Shown one piece after another: positions 52,451-60,366 of a DNA stretch of 64,000 bases; within the stretch, counting starts at the first letter, position 1, and each line of letters begins with the position of its first letter. The position numbers were made by a program, and so were the translations under genes. The notes beneath the pieces were generated by a model, which saw only the letters and a program-made list of their open reading frames with translations, had not been told where the DNA came from and did no database searches. Source of the DNA: Aquiflexum lacus (GTDB lineage: Bacteria > Bacteroidota > Bacteroidia > Cytophagales > Cyclobacteriaceae); assembly GCF_015476655.1 (NCBI RefSeq), contig NZ_JABFHF010000007.1:152800-216799 (forward strand), written 5' to 3'.

Positions 52451-52795
52451 TTAGTCTTTCTTTTCTTTGCCAGTAGCATCATATTTTTTGGACATCTCTT
52501 TGCCATTATGATCGAATTTGATCGCATAGTACATTTTGCCATCTTCCCCCCTCATCTGCCAAGCTTCTTTTATTTCCTCTTTGCCGGTTTTTTCATCCTT
52601 TTTGAAAGCATCTCTTACAGCTTGAGGTAAATTTTCCTTTTCAATCTTCACTTTATCTTGCTTGTCTTGTTTTTCTTGCTCTTGAGTGAAATTAGACTCA
52701 ATTGCTGTCACATCAAGTGTATTTGACATAGCTAACATAGGAGCAGTTGCAAGTCCTAAAATTAAAATTCCTGTGGTCATTAATTTGGTTTTCAT
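52451..52795 (-). CDS. Small secreted Lys/Glu-rich protein, PepSY-like
   Basis: A 114-residue exported protein with a signal peptide (to about 23, MLAMS). A charged stretch EKQDKQDKVKIEKE precedes LPQAVRDAFKKDEKTG, and MYYAIKFDHNGKEMSKKYDATG follows. The scheme LPxAVxxAF ... YYxIxFDxNGK ... DATGK resembles the DUF2874/PepSY-like periplasmic proteins of Bacteroidota. I hold this as a probable family match only. The gene is monocistronic and converges on the S10 gene. Confidence 0.7.
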   Translation of the reverse strand: MKTKLMTTGILILGLATAPMLAMSNTLDVTAIESNFTQEQEKQDKQDKVKIEKENLPQAVRDAFKKDEKTGKEEIKEAWQMRGEDGKMYYAIKFDHNGKEMSKKYDATGKEKKD

Positions 52796-53013
52796 GATAA
52801 TTAATTGGTTTAGTTAAAAGATAATATGTATAAGGCACGATAAACGTATCAAAACTGGAAATCAAAAATGAGATCGGACTTCCTTTTATGGTTTTATCCA
52901 TTTAAATAGCTGATTTTGTAGTAGATGCAAATTAAAATTTTTGCAATTTGAATTTTTTTACAAGGTTAAATTTTAAATTTATAAAATATGTCAACCTTAA
53001 AATAGATGAACTT

Positions 53014-53493
53014 ATGTCCAATTATTCTAAGTTTTCAAAAACCACATTCTTTTTTTGCTTCTTATTGATCTTATTTTCGTGTTCCTCTCAAGAAATTCAA
53101 GATCAAAATCACCAAATTGAAATTGAATCAATATGGGATGTATTTGTAGCATCATGGCATAGTCAGGATGCAGCTTCCTGTGCTTCAATTTATTTGGAAA
53201 ATGGATTGAATATCGCTCCTGAGTTCCCTGTGAATCAAGGAAGGGAAAAGATTGCATCATTTTATGATTTCCTGTTTTCCGATCACATTTCGAGTGTCTA
53301 TCAACATAATATTTTGGAATTGACACCATCAGGAGAGGATCTTATAGAAAGGGGAGAATTTCAGGTTGATTGGGTCAGGAATGACCAAAGTACTTGGACA
53401 TATCGGGCAAGAACACTCACCCACTGGACTAAAGATGAGAAAGGCAATTGGAAAATCAAGAGTTTGATTTTCAATCAAGCACCGGAAAAATAA
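53014..53493 (+). CDS. SnoaL/DUF4440-like (NTF2-fold) lipoprotein
   Basis: The ATG at 53014 gives a 159-residue protein with a proper lipoprotein signal (FFFCFLLILFSC). An earlier TTG at 52948 would add 22 basic residues ahead of it. The mature part has the NTF2-like pattern of DUF4440/SnoaL proteins: WDVFVASWHSQDAASCASIY, FPVNQGREKIASFYDFL, and a final strand TLTHWTKDEKGNWKIKSL. Members bind small molecules or act as isomerases; the ligand is unknown. Confidence 0.8.
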   Translation: MSNYSKFSKTTFFFCFLLILFSCSSQEIQDQNHQIEIESIWDVFVASWHSQDAASCASIYLENGLNIAPEFPVNQGREKIASFYDFLFSDHISSVYQHNILELTPSGEDLIERGEFQVDWVRNDQSTWTYRARTLTHWTKDEKGNWKIKSLIFNQAPEK

Positions 53494-53703
53494 CCCATTT
53501 ATAAGATTGATTTTTCAATAATCAATGGATTACGATCAATAAAGAAGACAATCAGTGATCGGAGAAAGAACTTGAAGGAATGGGATTATGAAGTTTTTGA
53601 TCGGATGTTGATCTGGCAGGCTTTACAAAATGATCTTAATCTATTCAGAGACGGTGAAAGTATCAAATTATATATAGACTGTGGTTTAAAGGTAGTTTGG
53701 TAA
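53494..53703 (+). other. Open stretch without start codon, possible gene remnant
   Basis: In frame with the preceding stop, 69 sense codons run to a TAA, with WDYEVFDRMLIWQALQNDL and KLYIDCGLKVVW looking protein-like. There is no ATG before the middle of it. It may be the decayed end of a gene, or chance. I do not recognise the sequence. Confidence 0.25.
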
Positions 53704-53728
53704 TGGAAAGAAATAAAAGATTATCGCT

Positions 53729-53932
53729 ATGAAAATGGACAAGAAAGCATTTACCATCCAAACATTCAAAGAGGCATCAGACCATCAAAAGCACTATAGG
53801 AATCTACCCGAGGAGGAGAAAAAAGACCTTTTTTTCAAACTGATGCAGGCAGCTTATGGTTTTGTTGGAGAAGATTGGCCAAAAATGGATAAGAATCATT
53901 TTGAGGTGAGGACTTTTAAGCGTGAAAAGTAA
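53729..53932 (+). CDS. Small conserved-looking protein with an internal repeat
   Basis: A 67-residue charged, soluble protein. Its ends repeat one motif: MDKKAFTIQTFKEA (3-16) and MDKNHFEVRTFKRE (53-66), around a helical middle LPEEEKKDLFFKLMQAAYGFVG. Similar small FKEA-type proteins in Bacteroidota often precede a nucleotidyltransferase gene (from memory). None follows here; instead a large nested inverted repeat begins 4 bp after the stop. Function unknown. Confidence 0.6.
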   Translation: MKMDKKAFTIQTFKEASDHQKHYRNLPEEEKKDLFFKLMQAAYGFVGEDWPKMDKNHFEVRTFKREK

Positions 53933-53936
53933 TCAC

Positions 53937-54057
53937 CTCGGCAAGCTCGGTGACCGGATACTTGTTGTTGAAGGAGGGGGAAGGAAATGCGGCAAAGCCG
54001 CATTTCCTTCCCCCTCCTTTTTAAATTTAAAACACTCCGGTGGTCGAGCTTGCCGAG
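53937..54057. repeat. Nested inverted repeat element, MITE/REP-like
   Basis: The outer arms of 21 nt (53937-53957 and 54037-54057) start and end with CTCGGCAAGCTCG and its complement and match at 18 of 21 positions. Inside, a perfect 23-bp hairpin (53971-53993 and 53997-54019) with AAA loop is purine-rich on one arm (GGAGGGGGAAGG) and is followed by TTTTT. The whole 121-bp element could fold as one cruciform or stem and could terminate the gene before it. Confidence 0.75.
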
Positions 54058-54132
54058 ACCCTTTTAAGAATTTCCTTTATTGGTTAAAAGTGGGTAATTT
54101 TATTGTTATAGTATCTAATCAATCTGCTTTAA

Positions 54133-54705
54133 ATGAAAACTCTTGTCCATTTATTTTTTATCCTAACGCTTGGCTTTTCACAGGCTTTGTTCGCCCAATC
54201 TCCCCCAACCATCCTGATCACCTACCACTCCCAATCCGGCAAAACCCAAGCCATGGCCGAGGCAGTGGCTAAGGGAGTAGCAGAGGTCCAATGCCTTGAA
54301 TATATCCTCAAGCCTATAGCTGATGTGACTGAAGATGAAATTTTGAATGCATCAGCCATCATTTTAGGCTCACCGGTTTACAATGCCAATATGACTCCTG
54401 AGGTGCAAGCTTTTATCAATTCATGGCCTTTTGAAGGTAGACCATTGAAAGATAAAATCGGCGCTGTGTTTGTCACAGGTGGAGGTTTTTCTATTGGGGA
54501 AGAAGCAGTGATGTTTAGTATGATTCGGGCCATGATGATTCATGGAATGATCATAGTCGGAGGGGATGAACTGGAAGCTGCTTTTGGTGCTTCAGCCATT
54601 ACAGGAGAAGGGGATTTTGCAGATAAGGAAGTAAATGAGCTATTTTTAAAAAAAGCAGAGGGGTTGGGCAGAAGAGTTGGGGGATTTGTATTGAAAGTTA
54701 ACTAA
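54133..54705 (+). CDS. Exported flavodoxin / WrbA-like FMN protein
   Basis: A 190-residue protein with a Sec-type signal peptide (MKTLVHLFFILTLGFSQALF, cleavage near AQS). The flavodoxin fold follows: ILITYHSQSGKTQAMAEAV (phosphate loop of FMN), SAIILGSPVYNANMTPEV and GAVFVTGGGFSIGEEA, close to WrbA/NAD(P)H-quinone oxidoreductases. Flavodoxin domains are normally cytoplasmic, so export is unusual, and the signal has no twin arginine. It could reduce quinones or serve electron transfer in the periplasm (inference). Single gene. Confidence 0.82.
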   Translation: MKTLVHLFFILTLGFSQALFAQSPPTILITYHSQSGKTQAMAEAVAKGVAEVQCLEYILKPIADVTEDEILNASAIILGSPVYNANMTPEVQAFINSWPFEGRPLKDKIGAVFVTGGGFSIGEEAVMFSMIRAMMIHGMIIVGGDELEAAFGASAITGEGDFADKEVNELFLKKAEGLGRRVGGFVLKVN

Positions 54706-54804
54706 TTACAAATCACATTCGCATGCCTGGCCTATATCATCCATTTGCCATCCTCTATCATCCAAAAATTGGTATACCGTCTTAAGACTTTTTGACCGGC
54801 TCAT
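54706..54804 (-). CDS. Very short open frame, possibly the shifted end of the next gene
   Basis: A 32-codon frame from an ATG at 54804 reads MSRSKSLKTVYQFL and then DDRGWQMDDIGQACECDL. It overlaps the 64-codon frame at 54782-54976 in another phase. The two together could be one gene broken by a frameshift. Support is weak. Confidence 0.2.
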   Translation of the reverse strand: MSRSKSLKTVYQFLDDRGWQMDDIGQACECDL

Positions 54805-54976
54805 GGAGCCCCTTCCTTGGGATAGACTGTTTCAAGCCCATTTCGATCACTGTATTTACCAAAATCCTAATACCTTCAATATTCCTTTCAAAGGAACTGT
54901 AATTAATAATTCCCTTCTTCATCCTATTAAGAACCATGGACCTTCCAATGATGACTGAAATAGAAGGGTTGACCAT
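54782..54976 (-). CDS. Small open frame of unknown function
   Basis: A 64-codon frame with a plausible start and a mixed hydrophobic/basic composition (SISVIIGRSMVLNRMKKGIINYSS, then GIRILVNTVIEMGLKQ). The 140 bp upstream hold an imperfect inverted repeat (AACTCATAAC near 54983 and GTTATGAG near 55026). It is not recognised. It may be a real small gene, or a remnant together with the 32-codon frame that overlaps its end. Confidence 0.3.
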   Translation of the reverse strand: MVNPSISVIIGRSMVLNRMKKGIINYSSFERNIEGIRILVNTVIEMGLKQSIPRKGLHEPVKKS

Positions 54977-55108
54977 AAAAGCAACTCATAACCTTTGCAG
55001 CAAACTTCTAATTTTGCCGTAAAAGTTATGAGGTTGTTAAAGGCGTAACAAATACAGAATAATTTCTATAGACAAGTTCATATAAAAAAATTCCACCAAT
55101 CCCTTCCC

Positions 55109-56218
55109 CTAATAATACACATATTTTGTGAATTCTATTCCGCTTGGGCCGGTCAATTTTCTTTCTGTAACTTTTCCTAAGGCATCAAAAGTATAGTTGA
55201 ATTGGTAAGTAAAAACTTGTCCATCTTCTTCTACTTTCATTTTGAGGGGCAAAGTTGGTTGTAAAAGTACTCCCGGGATTTCATTGTAATAAGGAATTGG
55301 ATTGTTTTTCATGCTATAAGCTTCATAAGTGATTTTTTGGACAATCTCCAACTCTCCCGTTGAGCGATATTTAGATACTGTCATGGACTGTACACTGCCA
55401 CTACTGAAATAGGTAAAAAAGGTATGGCCTAACAGATTCAATTCACCGTTTGGTAGCTTTCTGAAATGTTTAATGGTCTGTATCCTTCCTGATTCGTCAG
55501 TTTCAAATTCATCAATTTCCAGAAACTCATTGTGATTGGCTCTTTCCACTTTTTTCAGCTTTCCATCTTCATAAAGAAACTGTTGCTGAGGATGGCCCAC
55601 ATCACCTTGGATTTTGGATATTTTACCAAAATCATTATAGAGATACATATTTTGGGCAAACAACGGCTGATTTTCATTGTGTCTGAACAATACCCTTTTA
55701 TAACTTCCAAAATGATTGTATTCATATTCTCTTTTATGGTATCCCATTCCTGTGGTTTCTATGGATTTTAGCAGCCCAAGAGATTCATTGTCCAAGATCG
55801 TCAAGTCAAAAAAGTTGTTTGAACCTTTTAGCAGACCATCTGACAAAGCAAAAATCTCCAACCTGAATTCCTTATGTCCCAAGCTCAGGTTATCATCAAT
55901 TGGTATAATTTTGAAGGATGCTTCTGTACTGCCTTTTGGAATTTCGAGGGTCAACTCATTCATTTGGTCAAATGCAGGCTGAACGACAAATGGTAGCGTT
56001 GTATAGTCATTTTGGATTTTTACTTTGAGTGTTTCAGCTTGCGGTGCTGGAACAGTCAAGGAAATTTTAATATCAATTCCGACAAAGTCATTTTCATAAA
56101 CAATGGTTTCAGGTGAAGCAAAATTGACCACAGGGGTTTTGATTATCGGCAATACTTCCTTGTTGTCGCAGGAGAGGATCGCCAAAGCTGAAAGAAATGC
56201 TAACAAAATCTTTTTCAT
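55109..56218 (-). CDS. Lipoprotein with Calx-beta-like and YD-repeat-like parts
   Basis: I start the gene at the ATG at 56218 (369 residues) because it gives a clean lipobox (LLAFLSALAILSC, Cys17); an upstream ATG at 56338 adds 40 residues without signal features. Residues about 30-140 resemble a Calx-beta-like domain (VNFASPETIVYENDFVG, GSTEASFKIIPIDD). The rest has RHS/YD-like tandem strands (EYEYNHFGSYKRVLF, MYLYNDFGKISKIQG, FNYTFDALGKVTERKL). It is presumably displayed on the cell surface or in the periplasm; function unknown. Confidence 0.75.
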   Translation of the reverse strand: MKKILLAFLSALAILSCDNKEVLPIIKTPVVNFASPETIVYENDFVGIDIKISLTVPAPQAETLKVKIQNDYTTLPFVVQPAFDQMNELTLEIPKGSTEASFKIIPIDDNLSLGHKEFRLEIFALSDGLLKGSNNFFDLTILDNESLGLLKSIETTGMGYHKREYEYNHFGSYKRVLFRHNENQPLFAQNMYLYNDFGKISKIQGDVGHPQQQFLYEDGKLKKVERANHNEFLEIDEFETDESGRIQTIKHFRKLPNGELNLLGHTFFTYFSSGSVQSMTVSKYRSTGELEIVQKITYEAYSMKNNPIPYYNEIPGVLLQPTLPLKMKVEEDGQVFTYQFNYTFDALGKVTERKLTGPSGIEFTKYVYY

Positions 56219-56418
56219 GGTTTTCTTAATTAAGTTGGTTTTAGTGTTTGATGGTAATTGATATTTGGGAGTTGCATCCCACAGTTTTTTATTCAAAAAA
56301 AATTTCTCTAATGTGATTTTTCTTACCTTAAAACTCAATGTATCACATCATCATGTGATGGAAATCAGTTGATAAATAATTACTTTTAATGGTATTTTTA
56401 ATTTAAACTCTTTTTCCA

Positions 56419-57774
56419 ATGTCCCTACAAACCACTTCCGAAACCGAGTTGGTAGACCACTCCCCCAAACCATCAGTACTTATCAATAGAATTGATATCA
56501 TAGATATAGTCAGAGGGGTTGCCCTTTTGGGTATTCTGATTTTGAATATTCCGTATTTTTCGATGGAGGAGTATTATTCTGAGCCTTGGAATCAGGACAC
56601 TTCAAGCACCAATTTTTGGGTACATGCGGTGAACATCATCTTTTTTGAAGGTAAAATGCGCGCACTTTTTTCCATGGTCTTTGGGGCCGGGATCATACTT
56701 TTTAACACCAACAAGGAAAAAGCCGGAAAATCGGCTACATGGCTATTTTGCAAAAGGATGATATGGTTGACCTTGTTTGGCTTGGCACATGCCCATCTTT
56801 TACTTTGGATGGGGGATATTCTCTATTATTATGGACTGATCGGCATGTTGGCTTTCCTTTTCAGAAATATGAAAGCCAAATACTTGGCCATGGGTGTGCC
56901 TATTGTAGCCATTATTGGATTTGTTGCCAGCACGTTGTTCATGCAGAATATCCGGGGAAAATATCTGGATTACAAAGAAGCAATCGCTATACAAGACGCT
57001 GGCAATGAATTAGGGGAAAAAGAATTGGCCGCAATGGAAGCTTGGGAAGAAACCCGAAAGGATATGATTCCCAATAAAGAAGAGGTGGTGGAACATACCG
57101 CCTTGATGAAAGGAAGCTACTCTGATGTAGCAAGCCATATCCGTCCCAAGGCTTGGGAGGGACAGTTCAAATACTTGATTTTCTCAATTTGGGATATGCT
57201 GGCCTTGATGCTGTTGGGAATAGCATTGTACAAATGGGGTTTTCTGACTTTGAAATGGACTCAGGCCCAGTATATCAAGACCATTTGGATAGGTTATGGC
57301 ATTGGATTGCCTTTGGTGATTTTCTCTTTTGTTTACAATACCATCCATTTTCCCAATGTTGAAGCAGGATTAAAATATATTGAAACCCATTCCATCATGT
57401 GGGTATCCCTGATTTATGACTTTCAAAGGATATTGATCATGATGGCCCATGTGGCTCTGGTCATTTTGATTTACCAAAAAGGATATTTCAAAAGGTTAAT
57501 GAGCGGACTTAGGGCTGTGGGACAGACTGCTTTTACCAATTATATCATGCATTCTGTTATTTGTACGCTCGTCTTTTTCGGCTATGGATTTAACCAATAT
57601 GCACAATGGGAATATTACCAGCTTTATTACTTGGTGATCGGTATTTGGATTTTTCAATTGATTGTCAGCCCGATCTGGTTGAAATATTTTTTGTTCGGAC
57701 CATTGGAGTGGCTATGGAGGTGTCTGACTTATGGCAGGATTCAGCCTTTTGTAAGGAAGCCAATTTCTTCCTAG
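56419..57774 (+). CDS. DUF418 family membrane protein
   Basis: A 451-residue inner-membrane protein with about eight to ten spans. The DUF418 opening RIDIIDIVRGVALLGILILN is at about 24-43, and the C-terminal domain has RAVGQTAFTNYIMHSVICTL and GPLEWLWRCLTYG, both strong family markers. A cytoplasmic or periplasmic charged loop lies near 185-245. The family function is unknown; heparan-like acetyltransferases are distant relatives. It is a single gene. Confidence 0.9.
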   Translation: MSLQTTSETELVDHSPKPSVLINRIDIIDIVRGVALLGILILNIPYFSMEEYYSEPWNQDTSSTNFWVHAVNIIFFEGKMRALFSMVFGAGIILFNTNKEKAGKSATWLFCKRMIWLTLFGLAHAHLLLWMGDILYYYGLIGMLAFLFRNMKAKYLAMGVPIVAIIGFVASTLFMQNIRGKYLDYKEAIAIQDAGNELGEKELAAMEAWEETRKDMIPNKEEVVEHTALMKGSYSDVASHIRPKAWEGQFKYLIFSIWDMLALMLLGIALYKWGFLTLKWTQAQYIKTIWIGYGIGLPLVIFSFVYNTIHFPNVEAGLKYIETHSIMWVSLIYDFQRILIMMAHVALVILIYQKGYFKRLMSGLRAVGQTAFTNYIMHSVICTLVFFGYGFNQYAQWEYYQLYYLVIGIWIFQLIVSPIWLKYFLFGPLEWLWRCLTYGRIQPFVRKPISS

Positions 57775-57832
57775 TTCTTCAGCATTTATCCAATTGAAAA
57801 AATATTTGTCCTAATTCCCTATATTGATTAGC

Positions 57833-57863
57833 TTGAATCCCTTTTGGAGTATTCCTATCTTTG
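57833..57863 (+). promoter_or_regulatory. Predicted promoter of the second S9 peptidase
   Basis: TTG (57833-57835) and TATCTTTG (57856-57863) lie 20 bp apart and match the -33/-7 consensus. The ATG at 57882 is 18 bp beyond, which argues against the TTG at 57861 as start codon since it lies inside the -7 box. Confidence 0.6.
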
Positions 57864-57881
57864 AGATCTTCCTTCATCAAT

Positions 57882-60017
57882 ATGAAAACAGAAAACATAA
57901 CCCTTTTAATATTAATCTTAAGCATAAGTATGGCATGTTCCCCCCAAGAGTCAACTTCCAGTTTGCCTGACTTACACCCACCCGTAGCTGAAATAACACC
58001 TTATGAAATCACTTCTAAGCATGGTGATAAGCGCATTGATAATTACTATTGGCTCAATGACCGTGAAAATCCTAAAGTGATCGATTATCTGACGGCTGAA
58101 AACCAGTATTTGGACACCATGATGGCCCATACCAAAGGGTTTCAGGAAAAGCTTTTCAATGAAATGAGAAGTAGGATAAAGGAAGATGATTCCTCTGTTC
58201 CTTACAAATTGGACGATTATTACTATTACAGCAGATATGTGGAAGGAGGAGAATATCCCATTTATGCCCGGAAAAAAGGTTCTTTGGATGCTCCTGAAGA
58301 AATCATCATGGATGGCAATGAATTGGGAAAAGGGAAATCTTTTCTCAGCTTTTGGACTTCTATAAGCCCGGACCATAATCTTGCTGCGATCATCATGGAT
58401 ACCGTTGGCAGGAATTTTTATACGGTCATGATCAAAGACCTTAGAACCGGTGAAATGCTTCTGGATCAAATTGAAAACATCAGAAGCAATGCAGTATGGA
58501 CCAATGACAACAAGTCTTTTTATTATTCAATTCCTGATATGAAGACTTTGAGAAACTACCAGATCAAAAGACATATTTTGGGAGAATATGCGACGCAGGA
58601 TGAGGTGGTCTTTGAAGAAAAAGACCAAACATTGAGTTGTGGAGTAGAAAAAACCAAGTCAAAAAAATACATCATTATTGGTTCAGGCCGGACAGATGCT
58701 TCTTATGCCATGTATTTGGATGCAGATAATCCCGGTAAACCAAAGTTAATAAACCCTGTGCAGGACAATGTACAGTATAGTGTGGACCATGCTGGTGGCG
58801 ACAAGTTTTATATTTATACTAACCGGGATGCAGTCAATTATAGGTTGGTAGAAGCGCCCATTTCAAACCCAGAAATAGGTACATGGAAAGATGTAATTCC
58901 TCATCGCTCCGATATTTTCCTTGAAAGTGTAGACTATTTTAAGGACTACCTCGCCATCCAAGAGACCAAAGAAGGGTTGGCCAATATCAGGATTATCAAA
59001 ACTGCTGACAATTCAGAACATCAAATGGAATTTGAAGAACCAGCCTATTATGCAGGTTTGGGATACAATCCAGCTTTCGATACAAAAATATTGAGGTATT
59101 CCTATACTTCCCTTACGACTCCCAATTCCACCTACGATTACAATATGGAAAGTAGGGAGAAAACATTGATGAAAGAACAACCTGTGTTGGGTGATTTTAA
59201 TAAGGAAAATTATCAGACCGAAAGGATCATGGTGCCAGCCAGGGATGGTAAAAGGATCCCCATGTCTATAGTTTACCGAAAAGATACTTTCAAAAAAGAC
59301 GGCAGCAGTCCAGGATGGATTTATTCTTATGGGTCTTATGGTTCTTCTACAGAATCTGCTTTCAGCAGCACCCGATTAAGTTTGTTGGATCGGGGATTTG
59401 TTTATGCAATAGCACATATCAGAGGAGGTCAGGAAATGGGAGGAGAATGGTATGAGGATGGTAAAATGATGAACAAGAAAAATACCTTTTTTGATTTTAT
59501 AGATTGTTCCAAATGGTTGCAGGACAATAACTATGTGGCAAAAGATAAGCTTTTTGCCTCAGGCGGAAGTGCGGGAGGTCTTTTGATGGGTGCTGTGACC
59601 AATATGGCACCTGAAGTTTATAGGGGTGTTATTTCACAGGTTGCATTTGTGGATGTGATTACGACCATGGAGGATGAGACTATTCCATTGACCACATTTG
59701 AGTGGATGGAATGGGGCAATCCAAATATTAAGGAACAATATGATTATATGATGTCCTATTCTCCTTATGATAATTTGGAGGCCAAGGATTATCCTCATCT
59801 TCTTTTGACTACCGGTCTTCATGACTCACAGGTCCAATATTGGGAACCTGCCAAATATGTAGCAAAGTTGAGAACCCTGAAAACCGACAACAACAAGCTT
59901 TTCCTATATACCAATATGGACGCCGGACATGGAGGCGCCAGCGGCAGGTTTGAAAGCCTCAAAGAATTGGCGAGGGAGTATGCTTTTGTGTTTGATATTT
60001 TGGGGATTAACGAATGA
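57882..60017 (+). CDS. S9 family prolyl oligopeptidase / oligopeptidase B, lipoprotein
   Basis: A 711-residue serine peptidase. The N-terminus has a lipobox (ILILSISMACS), so it is likely anchored in the envelope. A seven-blade propeller (about 80-420) limits access to short peptides, and the hydrolase domain carries Ser563 in GGSAGGLLMG, Asp648 in GLHDSQVQYW and His683 in DAGHGGASGR. VAFVDVITTMEDETIPLT between Ser and Asp is characteristic of oligopeptidase B/PtrB-like enzymes that cut after basic residues. The start is chosen from the lipobox and promoter position. Confidence 0.93.
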   Translation: MKTENITLLILILSISMACSPQESTSSLPDLHPPVAEITPYEITSKHGDKRIDNYYWLNDRENPKVIDYLTAENQYLDTMMAHTKGFQEKLFNEMRSRIKEDDSSVPYKLDDYYYYSRYVEGGEYPIYARKKGSLDAPEEIIMDGNELGKGKSFLSFWTSISPDHNLAAIIMDTVGRNFYTVMIKDLRTGEMLLDQIENIRSNAVWTNDNKSFYYSIPDMKTLRNYQIKRHILGEYATQDEVVFEEKDQTLSCGVEKTKSKKYIIIGSGRTDASYAMYLDADNPGKPKLINPVQDNVQYSVDHAGGDKFYIYTNRDAVNYRLVEAPISNPEIGTWKDVIPHRSDIFLESVDYFKDYLAIQETKEGLANIRIIKTADNSEHQMEFEEPAYYAGLGYNPAFDTKILRYSYTSLTTPNSTYDYNMESREKTLMKEQPVLGDFNKENYQTERIMVPARDGKRIPMSIVYRKDTFKKDGSSPGWIYSYGSYGSSTESAFSSTRLSLLDRGFVYAIAHIRGGQEMGGEWYEDGKMMNKKNTFFDFIDCSKWLQDNNYVAKDKLFASGGSAGGLLMGAVTNMAPEVYRGVISQVAFVDVITTMEDETIPLTTFEWMEWGNPNIKEQYDYMMSYSPYDNLEAKDYPHLLLTTGLHDSQVQYWEPAKYVAKLRTLKTDNNKLFLYTNMDAGHGGASGRFESLKELAREYAFVFDILGINE

Positions 60018-60197
60018 GAAGCGAGAGGCGAGACCTTTGAGGTTTTTCGAATCTCGAAGGTCTTTTCCTTCTAAATGAGAATCAAGAGACAAGAGCCAAG
60101 AAAGAATCGAGAGACGAGAATCGAGAGCCGAGATTTTAGAACCAAGAACCAAGAATCAAGAGCCAAGAGGGGAGAATCGAGAGGCGAGAATCGAGAT
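60014..60197 (+). repeat. Large 7-bp-period repeat array (CRAGANN), about 20 units
   Basis: ATGAGAA, GCGAGAG and GCGAGAC cover the stop codon region (60014-60034). After the terminator a block from 60075 to 60197 has about 17 units (for example TCAAGAG, ACGAGAA, CCGAGAT) in 7-bp register with one 4-bp break. It is the longest array in the window, on the coding strand of the preceding S9 gene. Confidence 0.88.
60031..60067 (+). terminator. Terminator after the S9 peptidase
   Basis: AGACCTT and AAGGTCT pair around a loop with a further GAG/CTC pair, followed by TTTT. The stem base is made from a heptad unit (GCGAGAC), so the terminator may have grown out of the array. Confidence 0.6.
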
Positions 60198-60323
60198 ATT
60201 TTATTTGCGACGGGCGAGAGGGTGAAATAAGAGAAAGTTAGGTGGCAGAATTGATATTAAATAAAGAATAAAAATAAAGATTTAAAGTGAGAGGAAGAAG
60301 TTGGATTTTGCCTTCAATTTTAT

Positions 60324-60358
60324 GTCTTGAGTCTTGAGTCTTGTGTCTAAAATCTAAA
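60324..60358 (-). repeat. 7-bp-period repeat array, five units (TCTTGNN on plus strand)
   Basis: GTCTTGA twice, GTCTTGT, GTCTAAA and ATCTAAA. Positions 60332-60355 are complementary to 60131-60154 of the large array at 20 of 24 positions, with the mismatches in the degenerate positions. It ends 8 bp before the SDR start codon. Confidence 0.75.
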
Positions 60359-60366
60359 CTCAAATC

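Larger units (their letters stand above)
60018..60366. other. Intergenic region filled by inverted heptad arrays
   Basis: This 349-bp spacer consists largely of the purine array (to 60197) and the pyrimidine array (60324-60358), with about 125 bp of AT-rich sequence between them. No gene is seen. Confidence 0.65.

Noticed and set aside
60075..60197. CRISPR-like array
   Set aside because: Units are 7 bp in direct register with no spacers of constant length and no cas genes nearby.
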